This document shows, piece after piece, positions 25,768-43,390 of a DNA stretch of 64,000 bases (position 1 is its first letter; each line of letters starts with the position of its first letter). Source of the stretch: Caenorhabditis elegans. Taxonomy: Eukaryota; Nematoda; Chromadorea; Rhabditida; Rhabditidae. The stretch lies in the NCBI RefSeq assembly GCF_000002985.6, contig NC_003280.10:2170001-2234000 (forward strand), read 5' to 3'. The notes under the pieces were generated by a model, which saw only the letters and a program-made list of their open reading frames with translations, ran no database searches and was not told where the DNA came from. The position numbers were made by a program, and so were the translations under genes.

Positions 25768-26250
25768 GACACACACACACACAAATAGAGAAAGGAAATT
25801 GAGGAGAGAAGGAGAATGGACAAAAACGGAATGGAAATGACAGGACGGGGAGAACCCAACTTTTCCATTACTATTCGGATTATTTAGAGCTCAAAAAAGC
25901 TTCAAATCTGAGCTTTTTCAGTTAGAAACTGTATTTCCAACATATAAAATCACCTGCCTTTCACCTAGTGACCGCTTAAGCTTTTTCTAGCGAATAGCTC
26001 AATTTTTGTGATACGAAATGGATTTTTTCACAAAAAATTGCGGCGTTTTTTGGTTAAAACAGCCATTCTAAGTCAAAACCCGGTTTTCCAGGGACCAGAA
26101 CTGCCCAAAGACGTTTTAGTCTATGAATATCCATAAGACTGTCTTTTTGCGGATCAGATTGCCGGTTTTCGGCTTATTGCGCCAATTCGATAGTCTACTA
26201 AGTCTAGGCTTTATTAAATAGGATTCAGACCAGATATTCAGACCAGCATC
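24940..26250. repeat. Diverged internal segmental duplication
   Basis: Two stretches, about 24940-25215 and 25945-26250, share ordered blocks: gaccgctt(g/a)ag, cggcttatt, tagtctaggctt and aaataggattcagac. Between them, 25265-25375 and 25385-25500 are a second, tandem pair sharing gcagatttctcgaaaatcta followed by cggtt(c/t)aagctggctt. Confidence 0.7.
25731..25783. repeat. TG tract followed by AC tract
   Basis: About 16 TG dinucleotides, then tatgtgg, then about seven AC dinucleotides. The two tracts are complementary and can form a hairpin or Z-DNA. Confidence 0.95.
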
Positions 26251-26902
26251 GACTTTTGGTTAAGTTTCAGAGCTCAAATCTGACCAATTCTCGATCTTGG
26301 AAGTCAGCCTCAGTGCTGAAAAACTTGATTGATCAAAACAATGAGCAGAGCTTGGCCACAAGCCCCAGCCAGACACAGAAGTGGCGAGCAACAACTCAAG
26401 ACTCTCTCGGAAATTAATTTCCAGAGCTCGCAAAAAACCAGAAATTTTGCTCAACAAATGAGAAGCTTCATAACTCGTGGCATGGTTTACATTCCCACAA
26501 GTTAATGAGCGAAAAATGCAAATTTCTAGTCATTTCTGATGGATTTCAGCAGTTTTTGAGGTAAAAATACAGGAATTGTCGAAATCCTGAATATCTCCTT
26601 ATTGAGAACTTCATTTTTCTCTGACATTCCATTCTCTTCAACCTTATGACGTTAGAATTCTCAATATGTTTCCTAGTCATCAAGAAAATGAATCTAATAA
26701 GGAATAATGGAACTCCCAAGACATGCAAGCATGATGTGTCATGGCAATTTTCTAAAGAAATTGCTGTGGAACACGCTCATTATGTCTAAGATTCGATAAA
26801 AGGTACCAGCAATGATAGTAGACCTCAAAGCACTTTGCACAAAGAGCAAAATGTATATTGTTTGCGAGTATATATGGGCTCTGAGCAAACAAGATAGTAG
26901 CT

Positions 26903-26933
26903 CATGAGTGACGATGAGTGACGATGAGTGATT
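26903..26933. repeat. Three tandem gatgagtgac units
   Basis: Three nearly perfect copies of an 11-base unit (atgagtgacg). The motif contains TGAC half-sites that could bind nuclear receptors or bZIP proteins, but this is speculation. Confidence 0.6.
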
Positions 26934-27891
26934 GGAGAGTCTCAGAGGTGACTCTTTTGGGTTTAAAAGGTCGAGAGATCAGATGATTTTAGTTTTTGAC
27001 GAATCTTCGGGTGAAAATGGGTAAAGCTCCAGATTATGGGCCAAACTTTCATCGCCGGGAAGTTAATTGTGCTATTAACTCAAATTTCGAGGTCTGAATC
27101 TTGAATTTATCGAAAAACTTGCTCGGCGGCGTTAGTTGGATCATCTTTTAAAGAAATTGACGCCACAAAATGCTCAAAACCAAATTTTTTTCGAGGTTTC
27201 CGATCAAGAAATTTCAAAGTTCGATTCTTTTTTGGTGCTGAAAACCCAAAAAATCTAGAATTTTGATGGTTTTCTATTGAACAAAACCTCAAGATAATGC
27301 ACAAAAGTGTCAGAAATCTAGGAAAACTGCGCTTTTCTTACAGAAAAATCAGAGCTCGATGGCAAATTGCCCTGGTAACTGAGAAAAACTGTGGATTTTG
27401 CTGCAAAATGTCTGAATGTTCTACAAAAGTAGACTCCGTTGGTAAGTAGGTAACCAGGCAAGCTTTATTTCAAAATTTTGGCGAAAACCTAAAATTTCTA
27501 GTTTCTGGCCGAAAAACACCATCTCCAAAATTGAAATTTTCGGGGGTAGGAAATTGACGAAAAAAGTGGTCTCCATCTTCAGAAGTAAAGCCCCTCAGCC
27601 GAGTTACTCTTTAGTGCTCCAAAGAGCCCATCATTTCCCATTTTTTGCGCTTCTCTCTCTCACTCACTTTGTTGATGATGATGCGCGTGTGCCTCACAGC
27701 ATGAAAATGTGTGGGAAAACGAGAACGACGCAAGAGAAATAGAGTGCCGGCGGGTAGCGGGGTTAGTCAACGCAAAAAAAAAATGAAGAAAAATGTTGTT
27801 TTCTTCATTTTTTTTTTACCCCGACGACCAACTCTTCTTGTATGGATGTGCGCGCGCAACAACTTTTCCGGCGAGAAAGGAGAATTTGTGC

Positions 27892-27906
27892 GGGGGGGGG
27901 GGGGGG
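27892..27906 (+). repeat. Poly-G tract (G15)
   Basis: An uninterrupted run of 15 G on the plus strand in an otherwise AT-rich genome. It could fold into a G-quadruplex. Confidence 0.97.
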
Positions 27907-29142
27907 TGAAATATGAAAACAAGTGAGTTATGGGGGAAAAGTTGCTCAAAAACTTCAAGAGCTTTGAGTTTTGGAGCGGAAACAGCTGAAATTCTTACTT
28001 AAAATTGTGAAAATAGAGGGGAAAACTTCAAGGTTTGCTGAAAACTCGAAAAAATGTGGTTTTCCAAGAATTTCGGGAGAAAATGACAATAAAAATCTGT
28101 TTGCAAGATTTCAGGAGATTTCAGCGAGGAAATTGCAGAAATTTCGGAGTCTAAAGCCTAAAATTGAGTAGAAATCACAAAACTAACAGGAAATCTGAAT
28201 TTCTTCCTAAAAAAATTAGGTAAGACTCAAGAAACGCATGAGAAAATCTAAGAAAATCCGAGTTTTACGCCTAGAAACTGCAGTTTTCAGGGAAAAATCT
28301 ACAGACGTCACACTTGAAGTTCGAAATTTCGTTCAAATTAGAAACATCGTGGAAGGAAATCCAATTTTTCGGCGGAAAATTCCAAAACAATCAGGGAAGC
28401 TGAAATTCGGAGGGAATTCTTCTCTGAAGCTTCAAACAGAGCAACTTGGCCAGGAAAACAGACCAAAATCTCCTTCTGTCTCTCTGAAACCTAAAAGACC
28501 AGAAGATTTTTTGACTTTAGCTTCAGATGACTACAAATCAGAAATTCTGCCGGTTTTAACCGGATTCAAGCCAATTTTGCTGGAAACTTTGAGGAAATCG
28601 AGTAAAAACTCTATTTCTCAAAATTTTGGTCAAAATTTCCGAGAAAAAATGCTGAAAATTGTGACTCCAGCGTAGTAAGTAGCCCAGCAAGCAGATCAAA
28701 GTGAAAATGAGCTGAAACTAGTCTTTCTTTGCCACCTCGCCGTCCTTGAACTATATAAATAATTTATGCGGACTCTCGACGGCGTCGGATTTCAGCGGAA
28801 ATGTCATGGAAAGAGTTGAGAAAACAAGAAGAAGCATGTAGGTGGAAGTGACATGTGGGGGTGGGCTCCGTGATGGATGGATTCAATTATAGATAGTGGC
28901 ATGAAGCTTGACACACAAACACAGTCAGTCGGTGGTCGGAGGGGAAAAATTGAAAACATATTTCCAGGCGGAGTAGGGGTCCCGAGTGTTTTTCTTTGTA
29001 ATTTCCCAGGAGTCTTTATTTTTCGGAAACTTTTTAGAGAATATTCGTGTTTTTAGGGACTTTGTACCAACAAACTACAAATTTCAGAGAATTTCCCCGA
29101 AAAAATCACTTTTAGTGACTTTTCCTGGAAAATTTCAAAGTG

Positions 29143-34112
<4,970 letters not shown>

Positions 34113-35014
34113 TTTCGCATGCTTTTTATGAAGTTTTCTGTAAAAATTGATGATTTTTAGTGTGAAAAATCGAAATTTTTGCGAAAAATCGATTTAATTC
34201 GGCAAAATCCGCGAGAAAAACAATAATAAATGGAAAAAAGACAATTTGGCAGGTGGGTGCGCAAGCGTGCTCCACCGCACACTTCTTTTCGGCGCGAGGT
34301 TTGAATTGGGAAACCTGAGAGGAAAAAAACGGGAAAATGAAGGAATTCTGTTGGATAAAAAATTTTAAAGTGATTTTCGTGTGGAAAATGTTGAAAATCA
34401 AGGAAAACTACATGGAAATGGTGGAAAACTAGCCAAAATTCGATAAAATTAGAAATTTTAGCCGCGAGAAATTATTTTCCTCAAATTTTAAATGTGATTT
34501 CAACCTTTAAATGAGGTTTTTATGCTAAAATTCTAAGATTTACAGTTGTTGATACCGAAAAATGTTTTATTTTGCCGATTTATATATTTTTTGAGCCAAT
34601 TTACAATGCAAACGCGCCCCACTGCTAATTTGTACGGATTTTGAATTCCCGGTTGATTTCTCACTGAAAATTTGAACTTTCAGACTGTTCCCTCTAGAGT
34701 TTTCAGGTTTTTCTTGGAAAAAATTGCCGTTAAATGATCTTGAGCAAATATTTGAATGTTTACCGCGCGGAAAAATTGGTTTGTTTGCGGAAAACTTCCG
34801 GAAAACTGGTATTTTATGACTTACTTACCTATAAAATCATTGAACAGTTGGAAGTTGTCGAGGTTTTTGCTTTTTTCCAAAGTTTTCCAATTTTTTTTTC
34901 AAAATGTTATTTTTAAGATTTTTTAATTTTTTTTGTTTGGAAAATACATGTTCTGAGTTGTATCTACTCTTAAAACTCTGATGAAACCCGAAAAAAATCA
35001 AAAGAAAATTTTTT

Positions 35015-35087
35015 GATCCCACCGGGGATTGAACCCCTGACCTCTTGCACACTAGTCATCCATCTACCCAGTTGAGCCACTGGTGCA
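35015..35087 (-). repeat. tRNA-like element, copy 1
   Basis: Read on the minus strand it has a D-arm-like ggctcaactgggtaga, an intact T-arm (caggggttcaatcccc) and about 73 bases in total. The two acceptor-stem halves do not pair well. The same flank (atgttcccc near 35110) accompanies copies 3 and 6, so the repeated unit is larger than a tRNA. Confidence 0.8.
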
Positions 35088-35309
35088 TTTTCTAAAATTT
35101 CTGAAAAATGTTCCCCAATGTGAAATTTTGTGATGAATTTGGATCTCATACTAAAAATTTTCAAAAATCTATCAAAAAGTGAAAAAAAAAGGTATTTTTC
35201 CTGGAAATTGCGCGAAAAATTACATTTTTCATCAATTTTCCAATGTTTTCATTGTTCCCGGCTATTAGAAAATTCATTGAGAGTTAACATCAACAAAACA
35301 AAAATTTTT

Positions 35310-35382
35310 GACCTCACCGGGGATTGAACCCCTGGCCTCTTGCGCCATAGCCATTCCTCTACCCAGTTGAGCCACTGGTGCA
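35310..35382 (-). repeat. tRNA-like element, copy 2
   Basis: Same family as copy 1, with D-box ggctcaactgggtaga and T-arm ggggttcaatcccc. An aaaaattttt tract adjoins it on the tRNA 3' side. Confidence 0.8.
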
Positions 35383-35894
35383 ATCGAGAAAAAATCTGAA
35401 AAAAAAGCTCACCGTGGTAAATTTTCATTTTAAATCTGAATTTTAGGTTGAAAAATTCTGAAAGTCAGTTTAAAGATGTGAAATGCTCCCTGTTTTCATA
35501 TTTTTCTCCATTTTTTCTCAAATTTTCACCCTGTGAACCCTTTTTTTAAGAAAACCCTGATAATAGTGTGATAATTTGACAATGAGAAGTGTGATAAGAT
35601 GACTTTTTGGCGAGAAACCAGTTTTCTCGCAGGGGGCAGAAGCTTTCGGGGGTTCGTGTGTAGTGGTGTAATATCAAAAAGTTACAAAATTTTTCATTTT
35701 ACAACCCATTGTCTTCGAATTCTTCTTGGTATACATTTTTAGATAGTTTTTCACTTTATAGTTGCTGAACAATTAGAAAAATTCCCAATTTTCCATTCAA
35801 AATATCGACAATTTCCCCTAAAGTTGTACTATAATAAAATTTTAGTGATGTAAAATTATTCAAACTTTCAGAAAAAACAAAATAAAAAATTTTG

Positions 35895-35966
35895 ACGTCA
35901 CCGGGGATCGAACCCCTGGCCTCTTGCACCATCGCCATTCCTCTACCCAGTTGAGCCACTTGTGCA
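35895..35966 (-). repeat. tRNA-like element, copy 3
   Basis: Same family. T-arm ggggttcgatcccc is perfect. The flank tgttccccggtgtgaa on the 5' side of the tRNA-like part is shared with copy 6. Confidence 0.8.
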
Positions 35967-36521
35967 AATTTAAAATTTTCTGAAAAAATGTTCCCCGGTG
36001 TGAAGTTCAATTAAAAAGCTGATTTTCAACATAAAAATTTTGAAAAATGTCCGCAAACGTGTGTTCAGATCCAAAATTCCATTTCAAAACTTCAAAGTCT
36101 GCACTTTCTGGACTAAGTTTCAATGTTTTTGTCATGTTTCGCCCATCTGTTGGTTCAAAAGAATAAAAAGATAGAAAATTGAGAAAGTTGAATTAAAAAT
36201 CCGGAAATAGTGCGCGAAATTTGGAGACAGTGCTAGAGAAACATGAAACTTATAAACATATGGTAGTTAAGCTCTCGGAGCACACAAATTGACAACAGAT
36301 GGACGGCTCATTTGACTTATGCTCCAAAGTTTCCCGAAGAAATTTCTCAAAAGTTAAATTTGCTGATTTTCATTTGAAAATTTATTTTTTTGGTACATTT
36401 TTGGGGCAAACTTTCTTAATTTTTCGAGCTTAAAACTAATTTTTGGTAGTTGTAAGTAAGATTTTTGAAATCAGCATCAAATTTCACTACGGGAAACTTT
36501 TTTTCTAGAATTTTAAAGTTT

Positions 36522-36594
36522 TGCACCGGTAGCTCAACTGGGTAGAGGGATGGTATGGTGCAAGGGGTCCGGGGTTCGACCCCCGGTGGGGTCC
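36522..36594 (+). repeat. tRNA-like element, copy 4
   Basis: Plus strand. D-box tagctcaactgggtagag and T-arm ccggggttcgacccccgg can pair fully. Acceptor halves gcaccgg and tggggtc pair poorly, arguing against a functional tRNA. Confidence 0.8.
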
Positions 36595-36813
36595 AAATTT
36601 TTTGTTTAGATTTCATTAAATGTTTAAACAGTTTCTTATTACCATAATTGTTGCAAATTTTGAAAATTAAATTTTAAGAAGTTCAATTCGTAAAATCAAG
36701 CGAAAAATCTAACATTTTAACACTTTAATCTGATTTTTTCGACTTTTTTATTAAAAAATTTAAATTCTACGTTAAATTTAATCTAGCCTGGTTTTTTCAA
36801 ATTTTTTTACATT

Positions 36814-36886
36814 TGCACGAGTGGCTCAGCTGGGTAGAGGGATGGCTATGGTGCAAGGAGTCTGGGGTTCGACCCCCAGTGGGATC
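36814..36886 (+). repeat. tRNA-like element, copy 5
   Basis: Plus strand, same family (ggctcagctgggtagagg; ctggggttcgacccccag). It is followed by aaaaaattttgtttta, as in the other copies. Confidence 0.8.
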
Positions 36887-37863
36887 AAAAAATTTTGTTT
36901 TATGTTTTATCTGTTTTTCATCACTCCAAACACCATAAAAACAATGAGAAACTCAAAAACAACTTGAAATACCCAAAAAATCACATGTTGTCAGAGGAAA
37001 TTTCAGCTAATTGGCAATGATGGCCTTGGTTTTTGGAGGTTTTACGGCAGTTTTTTTAAACTGGACAGAGTAATAGTACTCAGTACAAATTCGGTTCAGT
37101 TCTCATTTTCGTGGAAAGTAACTACACGATTTTTGGATTTTTTTTAAACTTTTCCCAGTTCCAACTATTTTTCAGAACATTTTCATTGTCAAATTCGAAT
37201 TCCCTACTATTCAATTAGTCTATCTTTAAATTTTCAGCTCAAAATTCGAAAATCGCGTAAATTTTGGTGTTTTGGGGTACTGTAGTCGGTGTTTGCGTAC
37301 TTTTGGCGCTACCGTAACCCAGGAAATTCCAAAATTGAGCTAGAAACACCTCGTTTTTGACGATCAATGCGAAATTTTGAGACAAATTCAGATTTGCAAA
37401 TTAAAACTTGAATTAACAAGTTTCAGACCAATTTTTATACAAATTTCCGCCGAATTTCCCGAAAATTTTAAAGTTTTGCTATCAATTTCTAGTTTTTTGT
37501 GTTCTTACTCAAATTTTTTTGAGGATGTTAATTTTTACTCGGAATTTTCAAAAAGCTTGTCCAATTTTCCAAATTCTAGAGTTTTTGTGACCAATTGTCG
37601 TCAGAGGAGAAACCTATGAAAAACGGCTCAAATATCATATTTTTCTGTGTTTTTTTTTCGTGGATTCGTCGAAAAATCTCCCAAATTGTATCAAATTTCA
37701 AAGAATCAGATCAGTTATCAGTATGTGACAAAATGTTCGAGAATTAAGTTTTATCATTTTTTGAAATTTTTTTTTTGAAAAATGCATTTTTTGAGTAGTT
37801 TCAAAGCATTCTCACTAACTAAAATGTGAAAAACTATCCATAAAAAACAAAACAAAAATTTTT

Positions 37864-37936
37864 TACCCCGTCGGGGCTCGAACCCCGGACCTCTTGCACC
37901 ATAGCTATACCTCTACCCAGTTGAGCTATAGGTACA
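37864..37936 (-). repeat. tRNA-like element, copy 6
   Basis: Most diverged copy: D-box tagctcaactgggtagag, T-arm ccggggttcgagccccg. The flank tgctccccggtgtgaa is shared with copy 3. Confidence 0.78.
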
Positions 37937-38117
37937 ATTTTTAAAATCTGTGAAAAAATGCTCCCCGGTGTGAAATTTGATTCTAACGCTGAATTTCAGG
38001 TTGAAAATATCTGAAAATTAGTTTGAATCTGGGAAACTGTAAAGTTACGTTTTTTTTTAAATTTTCTCTAATTTTTTTCCGAAATTGCCCTAAAACTTCA
38101 AAATTTTTCAGATCACA

Positions 38118-41100
38118 ATGTGGTCTCACACTTTGGTTCCAATTCTTATCCTCGTGACAACTTATGGCGTAAATTGTCATGAAAATTCCGGTGAAAAAAG
38201 AGCCGACTATAGTGGGTAAGTTCGGCAACTTCCCGGAGGGTTACTGTAGTTTTTTTTCTGTAAATTTAAAGGTACACACTGCATCGTTTTAAAGTTGACA
38301 CGTCATCAGACACAATGGAAAAATTGGAGGGTTATGATATGCAATTGGATAAGGTGGGGAATTTTTTTTTCGAAAAAAAAAAATTTTTAAGCCGAAAAAT
38401 TTTTCAAATTTGGTATAACAAACCTTGCTATTTATTCAGTCAGATCCTAATTTTTCAGCTCAAAATTCAAAAATCGCGTGAAATTAGGTGTTTTGGGGTA
38501 CTGTAGTCGGTGTTTGCGTACTTTTGGCGCTACCGTACCCCTCGAATTTTTAAAATTGAGCTAGAAGCTTCTAGTTTTCGAGCTTGACACCGAAAGTTAG
38601 TGGTGAGTCCAATTTTGAGTTAAAAAATGCGAAAATTCAATTTATAGTTAGAAAAAAAAATTTTTTGAGACTTTTTCTCAACAATTATTTTTTTTCCAAA
38701 TTTTTTTTCTATTTCCAGACAACACAAACTGCTCGTCTTCTAATCGATATCTGGGCAGAACCATCAAAACAAAACCCGTACGCAGACATTCTTGTGGCTC
38801 CGGAATTCCTGCAAAAATTCAAGTCGCTGCTGACTTCAGCCGAGCTTTCGACGTTGAAAATGTTGGAGGGGGACATTCAGAGGTAAGTTAGGTGAAAATA
38901 AATGTAAGATTCAAATTTTCCGTAAAATTTCATCCTGGAACTCAAAAAACTGCATTGAAATTGCTCCATTTTGAAGGTTTTCACATTCTGACCGCGACGC
39001 GACCGCAGCGCAGGTAAAAATCGCAAAATCGTTAGTTTTTAACCAATTTTGGTCAAAATGGGTGTTAAAATTTGGGGAAGTTTGCGGAGAATTCAAATTT
39101 TCACGTTAAAATTGTGAATTTTCAAAAATAAATTTCAGAAATTCTAAAAATCATAAAAATTTCTACATAAAATGCCAAAAACTGTAGATTTTTAAAGTTT
39201 CCGTGAGCAAATTCAAGCCATCCGATTCCTTGCCAAATTTCAGTCTGATACTCAAAAAACTAGAGCTTTCTAGCTCAATTTTGAAATTTCGCGGGTTACG
39301 GTAGCGCCACCAGTTTTGACGCAATTTTCGAATTTTGAGCTGAAAATTGAGTTTTAGACTAAGAAAATAGCAAGGAAATCGAATTTCATAATAAAAATTT
39401 CCGAAAACTTTCCGAAATACCTTAAATCCTCAGCCAAATCAACGCGGAGCGTCATGCAATGATTCGGAACTCTGTGAGAAGACGCAAAAGAGCAATGAAG
39501 ACGTGGCAAGAGTTTGATACAAATGCCTATCATTCTTATAATGAGGTACGGTAGGGTTACTGTAGTTTTTTGGTAGAAAATTCTAGAAAATTCGAATTTT
39601 TGCAGATGGTTGAATTCATGAAACTGCTATCGGAGCAAAAGTCGGATATGGTGGAGATGGTAAAAGTTGCCACGTCATCAGAGGGACGGAGCATCTATGG
39701 AGTCAAGGTACAGTGATACAAAAAATCAAAACGAAAAAAAATTTCAGAAATGTTTTTTTGCAAAAAATTTTGAAAATCTCAAATTCACAAATTTCCACTA
39801 ATAAATTCGAACTTTTCACAAAATTTCAATACGGGCATCAAAAAACTAGGCGTAAATAGCTCAATTTTGAAGATTTCGCAAATTGAGCCGCGACGCGACC
39901 GCAACGCTTGCCAAAAATGCAAATATTTTAGTTTTCAACCGAATATAGTCGATATGGGGGTTAAAACTTTGGAAATTTTATGGGTAATTCGAATTTTGCA
40001 CTGAAAATTGTTTTTCGCCGCGGGAAATTTCAGAAATTTGAAAAAAAAACCAAAATTTTTTAAGGTAGAAAATTAAAACTCCCTTAACTCCATTGATACT
40101 GATCCTAGATACTTCAAATTTTTTACAGTAGCTCAATAAGTTTTTGAACTACAGTAATTCCAACCTACAGTATCCCTACAAATTTTCAGATCCACCCGCC
40201 GGGCCCCTCACCCCCGGAAAAACCGTCAATAATCGTGGACGCCGGCGTTCACGCGCGTGAATGGATTGCCCCCGCCGTCGGACTTTTCATGATCCGGAAA
40301 ATTGTCGAGGAGTACGGTAGAAATCCGCAAGTTACAGCAAATCTGCAGAAATTCGATTGGTACATTATGCCGCAAGTGAATCCCGATGGATATGAGTACA
40401 GTAGGACTACGGTAAGGGGGATTTTGATGTTTTTGGACCATTTTTTGTGGTTTTTAGATTTTGTACATTAAAAATTCAGATTCAACATGAAATTCTGGTT
40501 TAGAAAACTATTGCGGTTCTCCAAAAAATTAGAGAGAAAATTTAACTTTTTTTTTCACAAAAAATCAATATTTCCAGACCTAAAAATTTTTTTCTAAAAA
40601 TTTCAATAAGAAATTCAAATTCCTCGTTGTCTAGTTAGTCGAAAAATAAATTTTCAGCTCAAAATTCGAAAATCGCGTGAAATCGGGTGTTTTTCGCTAC
40701 TGTAGTCGGTGCTTGCGTACTTTTGGTGCTACAGTAACCCGGTAAATTTCAAAATTGAGCTAGAAGGTTCTAGTTTTTGAGGTCAGGGTTGAATTTTTGC
40801 GAGGAATTCGAATTTTGAATGAAAATTCGGAAAATTTGTTTTTTTATTGGAAAAATTTGAAAATTATTCCTTTTCCAGATCGCAAAATAATTTCTGTAAC
40901 TTTTCATTGTCAAAATCGAATTTCCCACCTTTTTCTTAGTCTACCACTGAGTTTTCAGTTCGAAACTCAAAAATCGCGTAAAATCCGGTGTTTTGGGGGT
41001 ACTGCAGTCGGTGTTTGCGTACTTTTGGCGCTACCGTACTCCTAGAAATTTCAAAATAGAGCTTTTTTTTAGACCAATTTCTGCCAAAAGTTTCGAAAAA

Positions 41101-42725
41101 TTCAAAATCATGCTAGAAACTTTTAGTTTTTACCAACTTGGCTCACATTTTGCACAGATTTTGATTTTTGAATCACAACCCCAAATTTTTCAAAATTTCA
41201 GGACCGTCTCTGGCGCAAAACCCGGAGCAAGAACGTCACAGTGAACCGTTGGTGCGTTGGAGCCGACGCCAACCGTAACTGGGGGTACCGATGGGGTACT
41301 GTATCATAATTTTTTGCAGTGAAAAACTATTTTTGAGCGATTTTCAGGTGAAGCCGGTGCAAATCGTACACCTTGCTCGAATATCTATATGGGAAGCCAT
41401 CCGTATTCGGAGCCGGAGATTCGAGGTAAAAACTTAATTTTGAGCATTTTAATGGATTTTTTGCTGAGATTAGACGTAAAATTTGAGTTTCTCATAGAAA
41501 ATTAGCCGTATATACAAGTTTTTAGAAGGAATTTTAAAAATCTTGAAATTTCAAAAAAAAACAAATTTTTTTGAAATTTTTAAAAAAATTTAATTTTTTT
41601 TAATTAAAAAAAAAATTCACAGGGCTCAAAGAGTTTTTCACTTGGCAAATCACTAATCCAATGGTCTACATCAGTCTTCATTCCTATGGGCAACTACTTC
41701 TATCGCCATGGGGTTACACTAACGAGAGAACTGAAAATTATCAGGATCAGGTAAGTATAGTAACCCATCGAGGGTACTGTAGATGCCAAAAAATTCAAAA
41801 TTTTTAGCAAAACGCCGCTAAGGAGGCCGCTCAAGCCATCAAAAACACTACCGGAGTGTCTTATAGCTATGGGACCATTTCGGAAATGATGTGTAAGTTT
41901 TTCTTTTTTTTTCGAATTTTTTTATTCAAAAAATTCAACTTTCTACCTGAAAATAACACAGTTTTGCTTCAAAATTCGAAATTCTTGCAAAATTTCGGTC
42001 TAAACATCCTAAAACTGCATAAAAATTGCTTTACTTTGACGGATTTTGTTTTTGAGCCGCGACGCAACCGCAACGCATGTCAAAATTGCTGAAATTTTAG
42101 TTTTCCACCGAATCTAGTCGATATGGGTGTTAAAATTTTGAAAATTTTATGGGGAATTCGATTTTTTTAGTGAAAATCTTTTCGAAGGTACGCAAACACC
42201 AACTACAGTAACCCTAGAAACACCGAATTTGACGCGATTTTCGAATTTTGAGCTGAAAATCTATGAGTAGACTAATAAAATAGTGTAGAATTCAAATTTC
42301 ACAATTAAATGTTTCCATGATTTCTTTAAATCGGTGTTTACGTACCTTCCCAGCTACCGTAATCCTTAAAATCCAAATCTCAAAATTTAGCTAGCAAGCC
42401 CCATTTTTTCCGTTTCCAACCCAAAATTTTGCAAAGATTCCAAATTTCTTACATAAAAACTTTTCCAGACCCCGCATCGGGCACCAGCATTGATTTCATG
42501 CAACACCGCGGGGTTCCATACATCTATGGTGTGGAACTGCGCCCCACTGACAACCCGAACAGTTTCGCGTTTAACTTGCCGCCAAGTTATATTAGAGCAA
42601 CCGGTAAGTGATAAAAATTTTGAAAAGTAAGTAAAAATTGGAAATTTCAAAATTTTGCAGGCGACGAAATGTTGGCCGCCCTGAACGCCATCGGAACCCA
42701 CGCGGTGAAGGTTAAGAGGCTCTAA
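38118..42725 (+). CDS. M14A zinc carboxypeptidase with propeptide
   Basis: Twelve exons: 38118-38215, 38272-38353, 38719-38882, 39434-39545, 39606-39707, 40190-40411, 41202-41295, 41348-41425, 41623-41750, 41808-41892, 42469-42603, 42661-42725. The product has 454 residues. A signal peptide ([15 protein letters not shown]) is followed by a propeptide ending at a basic [12 protein letters not shown], a likely activation site. The catalytic domain carries the Zn ligands HAREW (His, Glu) and the third ligand in [16 protein letters not shown]. Substrate-binding residues sit in [12 protein letters not shown] and ADANRNW, and the catalytic Glu in YGVELRPT. All M14A key positions are present, so this should be an active secreted or extracellular exopeptidase removing C-terminal residues. 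Specificity is not assigned. A TTTTTCAG acceptor lies six bases before the ATG. Confidence 0.93.
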
Positions 42726-42834
42726 TTTTTAATTTTTTGAAGTTTTACTCGCAATTCTTGCCTAATCTGCTTTAATTATTATTTTATAACATGAAAAATG
42801 TTATTTTCTCTGCTTTCAGGGAATTTTTGTCGAA

Positions 42835-43375
42835 GTTGAACGGGTTGAAATTCTACAACATGACCTCTCAAAATTGATCGATGCACCATGACCCCAGTAA
42901 ACTTTGACAGCACGTATCTCATTTCAGGGTAAAGGTATCAAAAAATTTTAACCAGTAAATTGTAGGGAATTTTATGAAAAACAATTTATTAGTTAACAAA
43001 ATTTCAATCAAACTGATTGCAAGCAAGATATGAGCTCTCAAAGCTGATCGATGCACCATGACCTCTGTGAACTTTAGCAGCACGTATCTCATCACAGGGT
43101 AGAGGTAACAAAAAATGTTCAACTACTAAATTGTAGAAAAACTTATGTAAAACACTTTACTAATTAATAAATTTTAAATAAATTTATTGGCAAGCAAGAT
43201 ATAGGCTCTCAAAGCTGATCGATGCACCATGACCTCTGTCCACTTTGACAGCTCGTAACTCAGTTCAGGGTTAAGGTATTAAAAAATGTTCAACTAGTAA
43301 GTTGTAGAAAAATTTATGATTAACATTTCACCAGTTAACTATTTTTCAATAAAATCAAAGCCAACCGAGATATTA
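42835..43375. repeat. Three tandem copies of a ~170-bp repeat
   Basis: Units share gatcgatgcaccatgacc, then ctttgacagc(a/t)cgta(t/a)ct, then caact-agtaaattgtag. Anchors at about 42877, 43046 and 43218 give a period of 169-172 bp. Confidence 0.88.
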
Positions 43376-43390
43376 CTGTAAAACTGTTTA

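Larger units (their letters stand above)
24115..29142. other. Five-kilobase gene-poor region
   Basis: Contains open frames, but none with coherent splice structure or family similarity. It holds duplicated segments (24940-26250), a TG/CA tract, a G15 run, a triple gatgagtgac repeat (26903-26933), and pyrimidine tracts with ctctctcac near 25690 and 27655. A ctatataaat motif lies at about 28750. The region is probably upstream regulatory sequence of the minus-strand 102-residue gene, or hosts non-coding transcripts I cannot recognise. Confidence 0.5.
34113..38117. other. Intergenic region with tRNA-like cluster
   Basis: No protein gene supported. The notable content is six tRNA-like elements (listed separately), one gtgtttgcgta foldback copy near 37190-37380, and a minor gcaaacgcgcccc motif near 34612. 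The carboxypeptidase promoter should be near the right end. Confidence 0.6.

Noticed and set aside
28238..28675. 145-codon plus-strand frame
   Set aside because: No splice signals, no domain, and composition like the surrounding AT-rich non-coding sequence.
35015..37936. Six functional tRNA genes
   Set aside because: Acceptor stems do not pair and flanks are repeated with the element; better explained as a tRNA-derived repeat family.
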